Origin: Serratia sp. PL17
GTDB taxonomy: Bacteria > Pseudomonadota > Gammaproteobacteria > Enterobacterales > Enterobacteriaceae
Length of the DNA: 64,000 bases
Direction: 5' to 3'
NCBI RefSeq assembly: GCF_017832355.1
Contig: NZ_JAFIBY010000001.1
Location: 806,001-870,000 of the forward strand
This document shows positions 25,956 through 36,884 of the stretch, piece by piece; within the stretch, counting starts at the first letter, position 1, and the number at the start of each line of letters is the position of its first letter. The notes below the pieces were generated by a model. The model was given only the letters and a program-made list of their open reading frames with translations. It did no database searches and had not been told where the DNA came from. The translations under genes and the position numbers were made by a program.

Positions 25956-27161
25956 ATGACTTACTCTCAGATAACCCGAGGCCATAAGGGCATATTGGCG
26001 GCGCTAACGGCCGCTTTGTTTTTTATCTTATTGAACAGTGGCTCTCCTACGCCGTTATATCCATTATATAAAGAAACCTTTGAACTGCGTAATATCGACC
26101 TGACATTCATTTTTTCTTCATACGGGTTTGGCGTGCTGCTGGCACTGTTTCTATCACGGAAGCTCAACATAACCGGTAAAAATGCCAAATTAATGCTGGT
26201 TGCCTCGCTGATGGTTGTGGTGGTGCCAACGCTGTGCTTTTCATTTGCCGGTTCGTTACACGCGCTCTGCGCTTTCAGGTTTATTTCCGGTTTGGGTGCT
26301 GGAATGGTGACGGCGATAATTAACACGCTGTTGATTAAGTTCAGCCAGGGTGACAGTGCAAAACGCGCCGCACAACTGGGCAGTTTGGCGTTGGTGACCG
26401 GTCTGGCGTTGGGGCCGATGATCAGCAGCGTTTATTCTCAGCTGGCGTTTTATCCCCTCGCATCGCCGTCGGTGACCATCGCCACACTTGTTTCTTTATC
26501 CGCTCTCGCCATCGTTATTTTTTGGCCGAAGCATACGCCACCGAGCGCCAGTGCAGTGGGGGCGAAAGCGACAGAAAATAATGACGCTGACTTTAGTAAA
26601 ACCCGCTTTTACCTGCTTGCGTTGTGTGTATTCATCTCTTGGTCCTATGCCGCATTAATCCTTTCTCTGGGGCCGACGACGGCAATTGATGTGTTCGGGC
26701 TTCAGTCATCCGCTTACTTTGGCTATATCGCCACGAGTTATTTGTTGGTTGCCGGCGTGGTGCAGTTGACGCTCCCGCGTTTTTTGAAGCCTGAGTTCTC
26801 TTTGATACTGGGGCTGATTGCGCAAGTTTTCTCGATGGTGATTATGACTATGGCTTTGGAGGACGGTTCTGTTTTGAGTGCCGCAATCAGCCTGGCGTTG
26901 TCCGGCTTTTCGTATGGCGCGGTTTTTGTGGGGGGCGCCATTTTGGTGAATAAAATGTCTTTGGCGGCGCCGGATTGGCATGCGGTATCAAAGTTTTACT
27001 TTATCGTTTATTTGTTCAATGCCACGCCTTTGGCTGCAGGTTGGCTGGCGGATAAAATGGGTGTTTTTAGCGCGTTATTAGCCTCTATTTTCCTTTTTAT
27101 GGCGATATATGCCGTGTTTTCCGCACTCGCATTGTGGCTGCTTTTATTGAGAAAGGCATGA
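25956..27161 (+). CDS. MFS transporter
   Basis: 401 residues with about 12 hydrophobic segments and a loop at residues 190-215 between the two halves. LNSGSPTPLYPLY near the N-terminus and FRFISGLGAGMVTAIINTLLIKF in TM4 are typical of YcaD/arabinose-efflux-like MFS proteins. It diverges from the AraC gene, about 225 bp apart, and is probably controlled by it. The ribosome site is weak. Substrate and direction of transport are unknown. Confidence 0.87.
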   Translation: MTYSQITRGHKGILAALTAALFFILLNSGSPTPLYPLYKETFELRNIDLTFIFSSYGFGVLLALFLSRKLNITGKNAKLMLVASLMVVVVPTLCFSFAGSLHALCAFRFISGLGAGMVTAIINTLLIKFSQGDSAKRAAQLGSLALVTGLALGPMISSVYSQLAFYPLASPSVTIATLVSLSALAIVIFWPKHTPPSASAVGAKATENNDADFSKTRFYLLALCVFISWSYAALILSLGPTTAIDVFGLQSSAYFGYIATSYLLVAGVVQLTLPRFLKPEFSLILGLIAQVFSMVIMTMALEDGSVLSAAISLALSGFSYGAVFVGGAILVNKMSLAAPDWHAVSKFYFIVYLFNATPLAAGWLADKMGVFSALLASIFLFMAIYAVFSALALWLLLLRKA

Positions 27162-27216
27162 CATGTTCAAGAGCTGATACCCGGTGTTCGCGGATATTGT
27201 CAGGCGATATGAAAAG

Positions 27217-27244
27217 AAAAAACCACGCCGGAGCGTGGTTTTTT
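27217..27244. terminator. bidirectional terminator MFS / ychF
   Basis: AAAACCACGC / GCGTGGTTTT with a 4-nt loop, flanked by A and T runs on both sides, between convergent genes. Confidence 0.92.
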
Positions 27245-27261
27245 GAGTTTGAGGCTGGGGC

Positions 27262-28353
27262 TTAGACGTTGAACAAGAAGTTCATCACGTCGCCATCTTT
27301 AACGATGTAGTCTTTACCTTCTGAACGCATCTTGCCGGCTTCTTTGGCACCTTGCTCACCCTTGTAGGTGATGAAGTCTTCAAAAGCGATGGTCTGTGCG
27401 CGGATAAAGCCTTTCTCGAAGTCGGTGTGGATCTTGCCGGCCGCCTGCGGTGCGGTGGCGCCAACAGGGATGGTCCAGGCACGAACTTCTTTTACACCGG
27501 CGGTAAAGTAGGTTTGCAGGTTCAGTAGCTCGTAGCCGGCACGGATCACGCGGTTCAGGCCCGGCTCTTCCAGGCCCAGTTCGGCCATGAATTCTGCGCG
27601 GTCTTCGTCTTCCAGTTCGGCGATGTCTGACTCTACCGCGGCGCATACGGCAACCACTACCGAGCCTTCGCCCGCCGCGATTTCACGCACTTTATCCAGG
27701 TATGGGTTGTTCTCGAAGCCGTCTTCGTTGACGTTGGCGATGTACATGGTTGGTTTCAGCGTCAGGAAGCTCAGGTAGCGGATCGCTGCCTTATCTTCTT
27801 CGGACAGATCCAGCGCACGCAGCATACCGGCGTTTTCCAACTGTGGCAGGCATTTCTCCAGTGCGGCCAGTTCGGCTTTCGCGTCTTTGTCGCCGCCTTT
27901 CGCCTTTTTCTGCACGCGGTGAATAGCACGTTCGCACGTGTCGAGATCCGACAGTGCCAGCTCGGTGTTGATGACGTCGATGTCATCAGCCGGGTCAACT
28001 TTGTTGTTTACGTGAATGATGTTGTCATTTTCAAAGCAACGAACCACATGGCCGATCGCTTCGGTTTCACGGATGTTGGTCAGGAACTGGTTGCCCAGGC
28101 CTTCACCTTTGGACGCACCTTTAACCAGGCCCGCGATGTCAACGAATTCCATGGTGGTTGGCAGAATGCGCTGAGGCTTAACGATCTCGGCCAGCTGGTC
28201 CAGACGCGGATCGGGCATCGGTACCACACCGGTGTTAGGTTCAATGGTACAGAACGGGAAGTTGGCTGCTTCGATACCCGCTTTGGTCAACGCGTTGAAC
28301 AGGGTGGATTTGCCTACGTTAGGCAGGCCGACGATACCGCATTTGAATCCCAT
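27262..28353 (-). CDS. ychF: redox-responsive ATPase YchF (OLA1 family)
   Basis: 363 residues. Obg-related P-loop protein: G1 GLPNVGKST (8-16), G3 [10 protein letters not shown], and the altered G4 NVNEDG in place of NKxD, which explains ATP rather than GTP preference. The C-terminal TGS domain ends [10 protein letters not shown]. It binds ribosomes and affects the oxidative stress response in E. coli. GGTGAG precedes the ATG. In E. coli it follows pth directly; here a SulP transporter gene separates them. Confidence 0.97.
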   Translation of the reverse strand: MGFKCGIVGLPNVGKSTLFNALTKAGIEAANFPFCTIEPNTGVVPMPDPRLDQLAEIVKPQRILPTTMEFVDIAGLVKGASKGEGLGNQFLTNIRETEAIGHVVRCFENDNIIHVNNKVDPADDIDVINTELALSDLDTCERAIHRVQKKAKGGDKDAKAELAALEKCLPQLENAGMLRALDLSEEDKAAIRYLSFLTLKPTMYIANVNEDGFENNPYLDKVREIAAGEGSVVVAVCAAVESDIAELEDEDRAEFMAELGLEEPGLNRVIRAGYELLNLQTYFTAGVKEVRAWTIPVGATAPQAAGKIHTDFEKGFIRAQTIAFEDFITYKGEQGAKEAGKMRSEGKDYIVKDGDVMNFLFNV

Positions 28354-29152
28354 GTTGTTCTCACCTTAAATATCTTAACTATCAGCCGGTTAGGTTTAAC
28401 CCACTGCATAAAGGACGAAATAATGGCGCCATTATACACGTAATGACCGTTTTTCTCGATCTGGCTGTGTATCACAGGAAAATGGGGTGATGCGGCCGGT
28501 GAGTGAGTGACGTTCGACTACGCCTGGCCTGTTTTTTAACCGGCAATCAGCCTTAACAGGGGCCTGTCATCGGTTGTGTTGGCGGTGCCAAGCGGGTTCC
28601 GCCTTGTAGATGGGCCTTGATTTGCCAAAATTGGCATTGCGGAATGCGGTGTTTCCTGAGCATTGGCCTATTAGCGTGCTTTGTTGCATTTATCGTTGGC
28701 CCGTGGTTTTGCAATCACCGAATACAGCTTACACATAACATTTATGAGAGTCGTTGGACGTTTTTCGTTATCTAATCAAGTTGTTTTTTAATTATTAAAT
28801 ATCGCCTGCGGTGTTATTTTAAATTGAATTTATTAATTTTTCTTGGTCAGTCATCTTGATTTTCATATCACGAATGGGTTCTGTATTTTTATATTTCCGT
28901 TGTTGCCGTTATTACTGTCGTCATTTTCTTATTCATTTCCGTTGAAAGTTAGGGGGCGGGTGATGAATGTGAATCTATTGGCTGCCTCAGAGGGTCCTTT
29001 CTGCACGCCTGAACCCCAGGATGAAGGATTTGGCTTGAGAATTCAGTTGGCCGTTTTCATCAGCACACGCAATTCAATGGGCCGCAAAACGGACGACGCC
29101 ATGGCGTTTTTTTCGCGAACGGGCGGTGAAGTGTGGCAACCCAGTCGGTTTT

Positions 29153-29174
29153 TATTGAGATTTAGATCACATTT
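29153..29174 (+). promoter_or_regulatory. strong CRP-like site upstream of the SulP gene
   Basis: TGAGA-N6-TCACA matches 9 of 10 core positions, and the 22-bp frame matches the extended consensus at 18 positions. It lies about 160 bp before the start codon, implying a long leader. Confidence 0.6.
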
Positions 29175-29284
29175 ACACATACTGACACTTCTGATTAACC
29201 TACAGGAAACGTGTCGGATGTACTTCTTGCCCAGTCCACCCTGAGTTACTCCCTCCTGAGGTTAGCCGCGCCATGCGGTTCTGC

Positions 29285-29301
29285 TTCCCGTGCTGCGGGA
29301 A
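29285..29301 (+). promoter_or_regulatory. leader hairpin of the SulP gene
   Basis: TTCCCG / CGGGAA with a 5-nt loop about 30 nt before the ATG, preceded by a GCCGC / GCGG stem. No T run. Confidence 0.35.
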
Positions 29302-29331
29302 TGTGTTTTATCTGTCAGAAGTGATTATTCC

Positions 29332-30861
29332 ATGTTTAACCTGAACAATTTCAGGCTGTCAGCCGTCAAGAACGAGGTTCTGGCGGGCTTTGTCGTGGCA
29401 GTTTCAATGATACCTGAGGCGGTCGGCTTTTCGCTGGTCGCCGGGCTTTCCCCCATCGTCGGATTGCACACCGCGTTTATTATCGGTCTGGTGACCGCAC
29501 TGTTTGGTGGCAAGCCGGGCATGGTTTCGGGCGCAGCGGGTTCGATAGTGGTTGTATTGATGAGCCTGGCTGCACAACAGGGTATGGCCTATGTGTTGTG
29601 GGCGACGATTTTCGCCGGGGTTATCCAGATTCTGATCGGCGTGTTCCGTCTTGGTAAGTTTATACGGCTGGTGCCACTGCCTGCTATCCACGGCTTTGTG
29701 AATGGCCTGGCGATCGTCATCATGTTGGCACAATTGCATATGATTGCAGGGCAGGGGCTGCTGATGTACGGACTGGTGGCTCTGGCGATCCTGGTGGTGG
29801 TGTTATTCCCGCGGTTAACGCGGGTTATTCCAGCCTCGTTAGCGGCGCTGATTGTGGTTTCGGCTCTGGCTATTGGGTTTAACCTGCATACCCTGCGGGT
29901 GGGCGATCTGGCAGATATCTCCGGGGCGTTGCCGCATTTCAGCTTGCCGATGGCACCGTTCAACCTGGAAATGCTGAAAGTGGTATTGCCGTACGCGGTG
30001 GTTATCGCACTGGTGGGATTGATAGAATCGCTGCTAACCATGACAGTGCTTGATGAAATGGGCGGGAAGAAAGGCAACGGCAACCGTGAGAGTATCGCCC
30101 AAGGCGCAGGCAACGCGGTATGTGGCCTGTTTGGCTGTTTTGCCGGTTGCGCGATGATTGGTCAATCGATCATCAATTTCACCTCTGGCGGTCGCGGGCG
30201 CATTTCTGGTGCCGTCGGTGCGGTGCTGTTAATCCTTTTTGTCGTCAGCCTGTCGGGCTATATCGGCCTGTTGCCGGTAGCGGCACTGGCCGGAGTGATG
30301 CTGGTGGTGTGCTACAACACCTTTGAATGGAGCTCGCTGCGCCGCTTACGCCGAATGCCGAAAGCGGATGCGTTGGTGATGCTATTGGTCACCCTGATTA
30401 CTATCTTTACCGATCTGGCGATGGCGGTGATCAGTGGGGTGATTATCTCGGCGTTGGTGTTTGCCTGGCAGCAGGCGCGTATTCGTGTGCGTCAGCATCA
30501 GGTGGAAGGCGAGGTTGCGGTATATCAGTTGGACGGTCCGCTGTTCTTTGGTTCCACAGCGGCCTTTGCCGAACTGTTCGAACCCAAAAACGACCCGCAA
30601 AATGTGGTGTTGGATTTTGCCGGTACCCGAGTGATGGATTCCAGCGGGGTTGAGGCGATTGATAAGCTGACGGCGCGCTATTTGGCGGCGGGGAAATCGA
30701 TTCGGCTACGTCATTTGAGCAGCGACTGCGTACGCCTGTTGAAACAAGCTGGCCCGTTTTGCAGCCACGAACTGGACGATCCCCAATATTACGTGGCTGA
30801 GGAGGGTTACCAAACCGATGACGCGAATGTTGGCGAAGAAACCTTCAAATTGAGAACCTAA
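29332..30861 (+). CDS. SulP family anion transporter with STAS domain
   Basis: 509 residues. About 10-12 TM segments starting near GFVVAVSMIPEAVGFSLVAGLSP, with the SulP core GLIESLLTMTVLDEMGGKKGNGNRESIAQGAGN and FTSGGRGRISG. The cytosolic STAS domain (from about residue 400) carries LDGPLFFGSTAAF and VMDSSGVEAIDKL. Transports an inorganic anion or carboxylate (sulfate, bicarbonate or dicarboxylate are family options). It is clearly different from DauA at 41150. The ATG at 29332 was chosen over a GTG at 29290 because it begins the conserved N-terminus. Confidence 0.9.
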   Translation: MFNLNNFRLSAVKNEVLAGFVVAVSMIPEAVGFSLVAGLSPIVGLHTAFIIGLVTALFGGKPGMVSGAAGSIVVVLMSLAAQQGMAYVLWATIFAGVIQILIGVFRLGKFIRLVPLPAIHGFVNGLAIVIMLAQLHMIAGQGLLMYGLVALAILVVVLFPRLTRVIPASLAALIVVSALAIGFNLHTLRVGDLADISGALPHFSLPMAPFNLEMLKVVLPYAVVIALVGLIESLLTMTVLDEMGGKKGNGNRESIAQGAGNAVCGLFGCFAGCAMIGQSIINFTSGGRGRISGAVGAVLLILFVVSLSGYIGLLPVAALAGVMLVVCYNTFEWSSLRRLRRMPKADALVMLLVTLITIFTDLAMAVISGVIISALVFAWQQARIRVRQHQVEGEVAVYQLDGPLFFGSTAAFAELFEPKNDPQNVVLDFAGTRVMDSSGVEAIDKLTARYLAAGKSIRLRHLSSDCVRLLKQAGPFCSHELDDPQYYVAEEGYQTDDANVGEETFKLRT

Positions 30862-30870
30862 CGCAGCCAG

Positions 30871-30891
30871 CAGCGGGCGCGATGCCCGCTG
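30871..30891. terminator. hairpin between SulP gene and pth
   Basis: CAGCGGGC / GCCCGCTG arms with a 5-nt loop between convergent genes. GC-rich with no T run on either side. Confidence 0.55.
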
Positions 30892-30904
30892 CAATTGTTC
30901 ACTA

Positions 30905-31495
30905 TCAGGCCTGCGCCTTGAAGCTGTGCAAGCGGCGAACGGTTTTTTCCAATCCGTCCGTCAGCAAGAGCTCGGTGCAACGCGCCGCTTCATCGATCGC
31001 TTCATCAATCATTTTTTGCTCGCTGGCCGGTGGCTTGCCAAGCACGAAACCCACCACTTTGTTTTTATCGCCCGGGTGACCAATACCGATGCGCAGGCGG
31101 TAGAAATTCGGGTTATTGCCAAACTTGTTCTGAATATCCTTCAGTCCGTTATGGCCGCCGTTGCCGCCACCCAGTTTGATTTTTGCGACACCGGGTGGAA
31201 TATCCAATTCATCATGTGCCACCAGGATTTCGTCTGGCTCAATGCGGTAGAAATTGGCCATGGCCAGCACAGCTTTGCCGCTGAGGTTCATAAAGGTGGT
31301 GGGCACCAGCAGGCGTACGTCATTGCCCGCCAGATTCAGACGGGCGGTGTAGCCGAAGAATTTGCTCTCTTCCTTCAACTGCTGATTATGGCGCTGGGCC
31401 AGTAAATCGACGTACCAGGCACCGGCATTGTGGCGCGTCTGGGCATATTCAGCGCCTGGATTCGCCAGGCCGACTATCAATTTAATACTGCTCAC
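30905..31495 (-). CDS. pth: peptidyl-tRNA hydrolase
   Basis: 196 residues, GTG start as in E. coli. Cleaves peptidyl-tRNA released from stalled ribosomes. Catalytic His22 in [11 protein letters not shown], Asn12 in GLANPG, substrate-channel [15 protein letters not shown] and [12 protein letters not shown]. No clear ribosome site, also usual for this gene. Divergent from ychH across about 312 bp. Confidence 0.96.
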   Translation of the reverse strand: MSSIKLIVGLANPGAEYAQTRHNAGAWYVDLLAQRHNQQLKEESKFFGYTARLNLAGNDVRLLVPTTFMNLSGKAVLAMANFYRIEPDEILVAHDELDIPPGVAKIKLGGGNGGHNGLKDIQNKFGNNPNFYRLRIGIGHPGDKNKVVGFVLGKPPASEQKMIDEAIDEAARCTELLLTDGLEKTVRRLHSFKAQA

Positions 31496-31807
31496 TGGGG
31501 GATTCGCTTTGATCGACTTATTGGAAAGGGCATTAGTCTACCCGTCCACACACCGAATGACAAAATCCTGATGCATACTCAGCACCGATGTACGGTTATC
31601 GCGAGAAGAAAGATTAATTCATTAGCGGAACCATTCAATTTGTTAGCTAATGACTCGTATAGGGTAAAGATTTGTCATGTTTTCTTTACCATTTGTGATC
31701 ACTTCCTCAATCATCTTGCCGGGGCAGAGGCTATACTCAACTTATCAAAGTGGGTTAACCAGTTAATGAGTTATCCCAGTTGGCAAATGGCACTATGGAG
31801 GTGGCAT
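31496..31807. other. divergent intergenic region pth / ychH
   Basis: 312 bp with the ychH promoter elements at 31691-31737. A reading frame runs through it into ychH but has no separate ribosome site. Nothing else recognised. Confidence 0.5.
31691..31712 (+). promoter_or_regulatory. CRP-like site and -10 element of ychH
   Basis: TGTGA-N6-CCTCA (8 of 10 core matches) is centred 41.5 bp before the start expected from the TATACT at 31732-31737. That is class II CRP geometry. CRP activation of ychH is described in E. coli. No good -35 hexamer is visible, which fits an activator-dependent promoter. Confidence 0.5.
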
Positions 31808-32086
31808 ATGAAACGCAGAAACGCGGACAGAATGGGCAACTTTTTTATGGGGCTGGGGCTGATCGTGATGGTCGGCGGCGTCGGATACACCATTGTTGCT
31901 GAAGTATCTCAGTTCAATTTACCGCAATTTTTCGCCCATGGCGCAATCATGAGTATTTTCGTGGGGGCGTTGCTATGGCTGGTCGGTGCCCGTATTGGCG
32001 GTCGTGAGCAGGTGGCTGATCGCTACTGGTGGGTAAAACACTTTGATAAACGTTGCCGTAACGATAATCATCGTCCGTCACATTGA
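31808..32086 (+). CDS. ychH: stress-induced membrane protein YchH
   Basis: 92 residues, exactly the length of E. coli YchH and similar end to end: NADRMGNFFMGLGLIVMVGGVGYTI (TM1), PQFFAHGAIMSIFVGALLWLVGARIGG (TM2) and DRYWWVKHFDKRCR at the C-terminus. Inner-membrane protein linked to stress survival in E. coli. GGAGG lies just upstream of the ATG. Confidence 0.95.
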   Translation: MKRRNADRMGNFFMGLGLIVMVGGVGYTIVAEVSQFNLPQFFAHGAIMSIFVGALLWLVGARIGGREQVADRYWWVKHFDKRCRNDNHRPSH

Positions 32087-32170
32087 TTAAAAAGATAAAA
32101 GGGAGCTAGCATTAGGCAAAGGACACCTGCCACGCATTAAGGTCTAAGGTCATGTTCGACTACCCGTAGA

Positions 32171-32202
32171 AAACCCGTTGCTGCATATGCACCAACGGGT
32201 TT
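32171..32202. terminator. bidirectional terminator ychH / prs
   Basis: AAACCCGTTG / CAACGGGTTT arms with a 12-nt loop, followed by T-rich sequence on the plus strand and GGGTTTTCTAC on the minus strand. Confidence 0.85.
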
Positions 32203-32270
32203 TTCTTTTTCTGCTGTCGGGCAACTCATCAAGACGATGCGGCAGGGGGCCGCACCGAAAAGAGAAGTGA

Positions 32271-33269
<999 letters not shown>

Positions 33270-33390
33270 CTAAGGGGCAGTTAGCGACGCCGGCGCAATA
33301 TCATACGGGTGTGTAAAAAAACAATTTGAACCGCAGCGGCGCAGGGATTACAGGGCCAGGTGTGAACGACTCTGCGCAGCGAAACGAGAA

Positions 33391-34257
33391 CTACGGCTCA
33401 ATCTGCCCGGAACGAATGCGATGTAGTGGAGAGACGTTAACGCCACGCGCTACAAAACCACGTATCCACTCCGGGGCTTGATTTAACACCTGACGGGCGG
33501 CGGTTTCTGTGTCGAATTCAGCAAACACACAAGCACCTGTGCCAGTCAGGCGTGACGGCGCGTATTCTAACAGCCAAGAAACAAGCTGTTCAACCTCGCG
33601 AAAACGTTTTCTTGCTATTGGTTCGCAATCATTTGCGTAAGTTGCCTGTAACAGCACATTTAACGGGCGAACCGGGGTGTCTCTTTTTAAATCGGCATCA
33701 CCAAAAATGACGGGGGTAGGGATGCTGACGCCCGGATGGGCAACCAAATACCACTTTTCTTGCGGGTTCGCCGGTTGTAATTGTTCACCAATACCTTCGG
33801 CAAACGCGGCATGACCCCGAACGAAAACCGGCACATCGGCACCGAGGGTCAGCCCCAGTTCCGCTAATTGGTCATCGCTCAAGCCGCAGTGCCACAGTGC
33901 GTTCAACGCCACCAATACCGTGGCTGCATTGGAGGAGCCGCCGCCGAGCCCGCCCCCCATCGGCAGGCGTTTCTCGATGCTGATGTCGGCACCGCGCGGG
34001 GCGGTGTTCAGTTCGTGGCGATCGCAATACTGCTGCAATAACCGTGCAGCACGGACGATCAGGTTTTGTTCGTCCGGCACGCCTTCGACAGGCGTCAGCA
34101 GGCGGATATGTTCATCCTGCCGCACGTCGATGGTCAGCGTGTCGCCGTAATCCAAAAATTGGAACAGCGTCTGCAGCAGGTGGTAACCGTCGGCGCGTTG
34201 CCCTGTGATGTATAAAAACAAATTGAGTTTAGCGGGTGCTGGCCACTGACGGATCAT
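33391..34257 (-). CDS. ispE: 4-diphosphocytidyl-2-C-methyl-D-erythritol kinase
   Basis: 288-residue GHMP kinase of the MEP isoprenoid pathway. [25 protein letters not shown]-binding [14 protein letters not shown] and [13 protein letters not shown] are diagnostic. The ATG at 34257 overlaps the lolB stop in ATGA, and a TTG at 34269 would only add four residues. Cotranscribed with lolB; prs follows after about 170 bp, the E. coli order. Confidence 0.96.
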   Translation of the reverse strand: MIRQWPAPAKLNLFLYITGQRADGYHLLQTLFQFLDYGDTLTIDVRQDEHIRLLTPVEGVPDEQNLIVRAARLLQQYCDRHELNTAPRGADISIEKRLPMGGGLGGGSSNAATVLVALNALWHCGLSDDQLAELGLTLGADVPVFVRGHAAFAEGIGEQLQPANPQEKWYLVAHPGVSIPTPVIFGDADLKRDTPVRPLNVLLQATYANDCEPIARKRFREVEQLVSWLLEYAPSRLTGTGACVFAEFDTETAARQVLNQAPEWIRGFVARGVNVSPLHRIRSGQIEP

Positions 34258-34877
34258 TTGAGTGTCCAATTATCCATTTTCAGCTTGATGCGTTGGTCAC
34301 CCTGTTTCAGCTCGAGGCGGCTTGGTAACTGTGGTGTGAGGCTGTTGTTGTAATCCTGGTAGTCCACGGTCCAGGTCTGGCTGCCTTGCTGGTAACTCAG
34401 CGAGTTCAAACGGTATTGGTCATCCAGCTTGAAGTCGTTGGCTTCACCTGGCAGACCGAGCATCCATTGGCGCAGGTTGTCCAGCGGAATGGCCATGCCG
34501 GTCAGTTTGCGGATCATCTCTTCGGCATTGTCACTGACATAGCGTTTGCCCTGGTTATCCGTCAACTGCACCACGTTTTTCTGTACGTTGAGATCAAGCT
34601 CAGTGCTGCCAAGCGGGTTGGTCAGCAGCAGGCGATAACGTTCAGGCGAATACTGTTGCCAGAAGAAACGAGCGTAGACTTTTTTCTGGTCTGACAGATA
34701 GGCAAAAGAACCACGGGTCTGATACTGATCAAGCTGTTGCACCGCTTGTTCATGGGCTCGCCACTGCGGCGACGTTGGGCTGGTTGCCGGGCCGGACGGT
34801 TTGGTGGTGGTACAGGCAGCCAGCACCAGGCTGGCCAGCGGGATCAGGCGTAGCAAACTAACTTTGCGGATTGGCAT
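34254..34877 (-). CDS. lolB: outer-membrane lipoprotein receptor LolB
   Basis: 207 residues, as in E. coli. Lipobox LVLAAC (Cys22) with Thr at +2 directs it to the outer membrane, where it takes lipoproteins from LolA. Conserved blocks: [47 protein letters not shown] and the end RIKLKMDNW. The ATG at 34877 starts the signal peptide; a longer frame to 34967 is rejected. First gene of lolB-ispE, divergent from hemA. Confidence 0.96.
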   Translation of the reverse strand: MPIRKVSLLRLIPLASLVLAACTTTKPSGPATSPTSPQWRAHEQAVQQLDQYQTRGSFAYLSDQKKVYARFFWQQYSPERYRLLLTNPLGSTELDLNVQKNVVQLTDNQGKRYVSDNAEEMIRKLTGMAIPLDNLRQWMLGLPGEANDFKLDDQYRLNSLSYQQGSQTWTVDYQDYNNSLTPQLPSRLELKQGDQRIKLKMDNWTLK

Positions 34878-35181
34878 AACTTTCTCTTGTCCTTTTGTCC
34901 TTACGGGCACGCACAGCGAAACCGTGGTATCACCGTTTACGCTAGCGGGGCTGCGCAGGCGAGTCAATTTTTTGCTGCATCGCGTTGAATCTTCCCGGCT
35001 TTGTCACGGCGATGTGGCTCGGGGTTATGCGCAGCGTTTGCTATTAAGATTAACACAATCACTCAACCCTGCCGCTGCGAACACAAGAATATCTCTGGGC
35101 AGCCGATCGCTTGTCGTTGGCGTTTAGTTGATGTCGTGAAGGGTATGATGTGAGTGTTTATCGCCGGGAGGACACACGAGT
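34878..35181. other. lolB upstream region
   Basis: 304 bp without a recognised gene or a clear promoter match. Only a fortuitous frame crosses it. Confidence 0.4.
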
Positions 35182-35325
35182 ATGAAGCTTTCAGTACGGA
35201 TTATTATTTCGTTGTTATGCTTTGCGGGCTCTGCATTTTTCTACCTTCAGGCTAAACATGTTTTTTGCCAACAGGTCTCATTCCTTTTAGATCCTAGCTT
35301 TCGTTGCGGCACTTTGGGCTGGTAA
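35182..35325 (+). CDS. small single-pass membrane protein of unknown function
   Basis: 47 codons starting ATG with GGGAGGA about 10 nt upstream. The predicted peptide has a basic start (MKLSVR), one hydrophobic segment of about 20 residues (IIISLLCFAGSAFFYLQA), then a short tail with cysteines at 29 and 42 and an aromatic end (RCGTLGW). It sits in the lolB-hemA gap on the hemA strand, 265 bp before hemA. No family recognised. The ribosome site and TM layout support a real gene; conservation was not checked. Confidence 0.6.
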   Translation: MKLSVRIIISLLCFAGSAFFYLQAKHVFCQQVSFLLDPSFRCGTLGW

Positions 35326-35590
35326 TCACCGGATGTTTGATCGCTACCGGTATACTCAGGGTGTATGTTTTACCGAATACTGTGCGCAATATCGCATGCT
35401 GCACTAAAATTCAGTATGATATATCGTCAAATTGTTATTTATCCTGCTGTATTTATTATAGATTAATCAATTGGTGCTGACTATTTCAGCGATTGAACGG
35501 AAGATGCGGTTGTGACTTTTATTGATCCCGCGCATCAAGTAGAATGCCGTTCAACGAGAACCCGTACCAAAAGAAGTATTACTCGAAGCA

Positions 35591-36853
35591 ATGACCCTGC
35601 TGGCGTTAGGTATAAATCACAAAACCGCTCCGGTTTCTCTGCGTGAAAGGGTGACCTTCTCTCCAGAGTCAATCGAACAGGCGCTGACCAGCTTGCTCCA
35701 ACAACCGTTGGTGCAGGGCGGTGTCGTGTTGTCTACCTGCAACCGTACCGAGCTTTACCTTAGCGTGGAACAACAGGAACATATTCACGAACAGCTGGTT
35801 GCCTGGCTGTGTGAGTACCACCATCTGCGCCCGGAAGAAGTGAGTAAAAGCCTGTATTGGCACCACGGTAATGACGCAGTTAGCCATTTGATGCGTGTGG
35901 CCAGTGGGTTGGATTCGTTGGTACTGGGTGAGCCGCAGATCCTCGGGCAGGTAAAAAAAGCCTTTGCTGAATCACAACGCGGTCAGTCACTGTCCGGTGA
36001 GCTTGAACGTCTGTTCCAAAAATCCTTCTCTGTTGCCAAACGCGTGCGCACCGAAACTGAAATTGGTGCCAGTGCCGTATCCGTGGCTTTCGCCGCCTGT
36101 ACTTTGGCACGACAAATCTTCGAATCGCTTGCTGAACTGAATGTGCTGCTTGTCGGCGCAGGCGAGACGATAGAGCTGGTGGCGCGTCATCTGCGCGAGC
36201 ACAAAGTACGGCACATGATTATCGCTAACCGTACCCGCGAACGTGCCCAACTCTTGGCGGATGAAGTCGGCGCAGAAGTCATTACGCTGCCGGAGATCGA
36301 CGAACGTTTGGCGGACGCCGACATTATTATCAGTTCTACCGCCAGCCCGCTGCCGATCATCGGTAAAGGGATGGTGGAGCGGGCGCTAAAAGCGCGCCGT
36401 AACCAACCGATGCTGTTGGTGGATATTGCCGTACCTCGCGATATAGAACCCGAAGTGGGCAAACTGGCTAACGCCTATTTGTACAGCGTGGACGATCTGC
36501 ACGCCATCATTCAAAGCAATCTGGCGCAGCGCAAGGCCGCGGCAGTGCAGGCGGAGTCGATCGTTCAGCAGGAAAGCACCAATTTTATGGCCTGGCTGCG
36601 CTCACAGGGCGCGGTGGAAACCATCCGCGATTACCGTTCGCAGGCCGATCAGATCCGTGCAGAAATGGAAACCAAAGCCTTGGCTGCCATTGCGCAAGGC
36701 GCCGACGTGGAACAGGTTATTCACGAACTGGCCCACCGGCTGACCAACCGCCTTATTCATGCCCCTACCAAATCCCTCCAACAGGCCGCCGGCGATGGCG
36801 ACGTGGAGCGGTTGCAATTATTACGCGACAGCCTCGGGCTGGATCAGCATTAG
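35591..36853 (+). CDS. hemA: glutamyl-tRNA reductase
   Basis: 420 residues. Reduces glutamyl-tRNA to glutamate 1-semialdehyde, the first committed step of tetrapyrrole synthesis. Catalytic Cys50 in [13 protein letters not shown], then [13 protein letters not shown], the NADPH domain [17 protein letters not shown] and the dimerisation helix at the C-terminus. The N-terminal [15 protein letters not shown] includes the region that controls proteolysis in enterobacteria. AT-rich upstream sequence; prfA follows after 31 bp. Confidence 0.97.
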   Translation: MTLLALGINHKTAPVSLRERVTFSPESIEQALTSLLQQPLVQGGVVLSTCNRTELYLSVEQQEHIHEQLVAWLCEYHHLRPEEVSKSLYWHHGNDAVSHLMRVASGLDSLVLGEPQILGQVKKAFAESQRGQSLSGELERLFQKSFSVAKRVRTETEIGASAVSVAFAACTLARQIFESLAELNVLLVGAGETIELVARHLREHKVRHMIIANRTRERAQLLADEVGAEVITLPEIDERLADADIIISSTASPLPIIGKGMVERALKARRNQPMLLVDIAVPRDIEPEVGKLANAYLYSVDDLHAIIQSNLAQRKAAAVQAESIVQQESTNFMAWLRSQGAVETIRDYRSQADQIRAEMETKALAAIAQGADVEQVIHELAHRLTNRLIHAPTKSLQQAAGDGDVERLQLLRDSLGLDQH

Positions 36854-36884
36854 TTTTCTCTTTTAACAGGGTTTAATACCACGC

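Larger units (their letters stand above)
28354..29331. other. 978-bp gene-poor region between ychF and the SulP gene
   Basis: No convincing gene. The first half is ychF upstream sequence with an AT-rich tract around 28720-28840. An ORF at 28963-29244 (93 codons, GGGGGCGG upstream) shows no recognisable protein and contains the CRP-like site, so it is not called. Two short stems precede the SulP start. Confidence 0.6.

Noticed and set aside
28963-29244. 93-codon plus-strand ORF with a GGGGGCGG ribosome-like site
   Set aside because: No recognisable protein features, and it contains the CRP-like site of the SulP promoter. More likely promoter and leader DNA.
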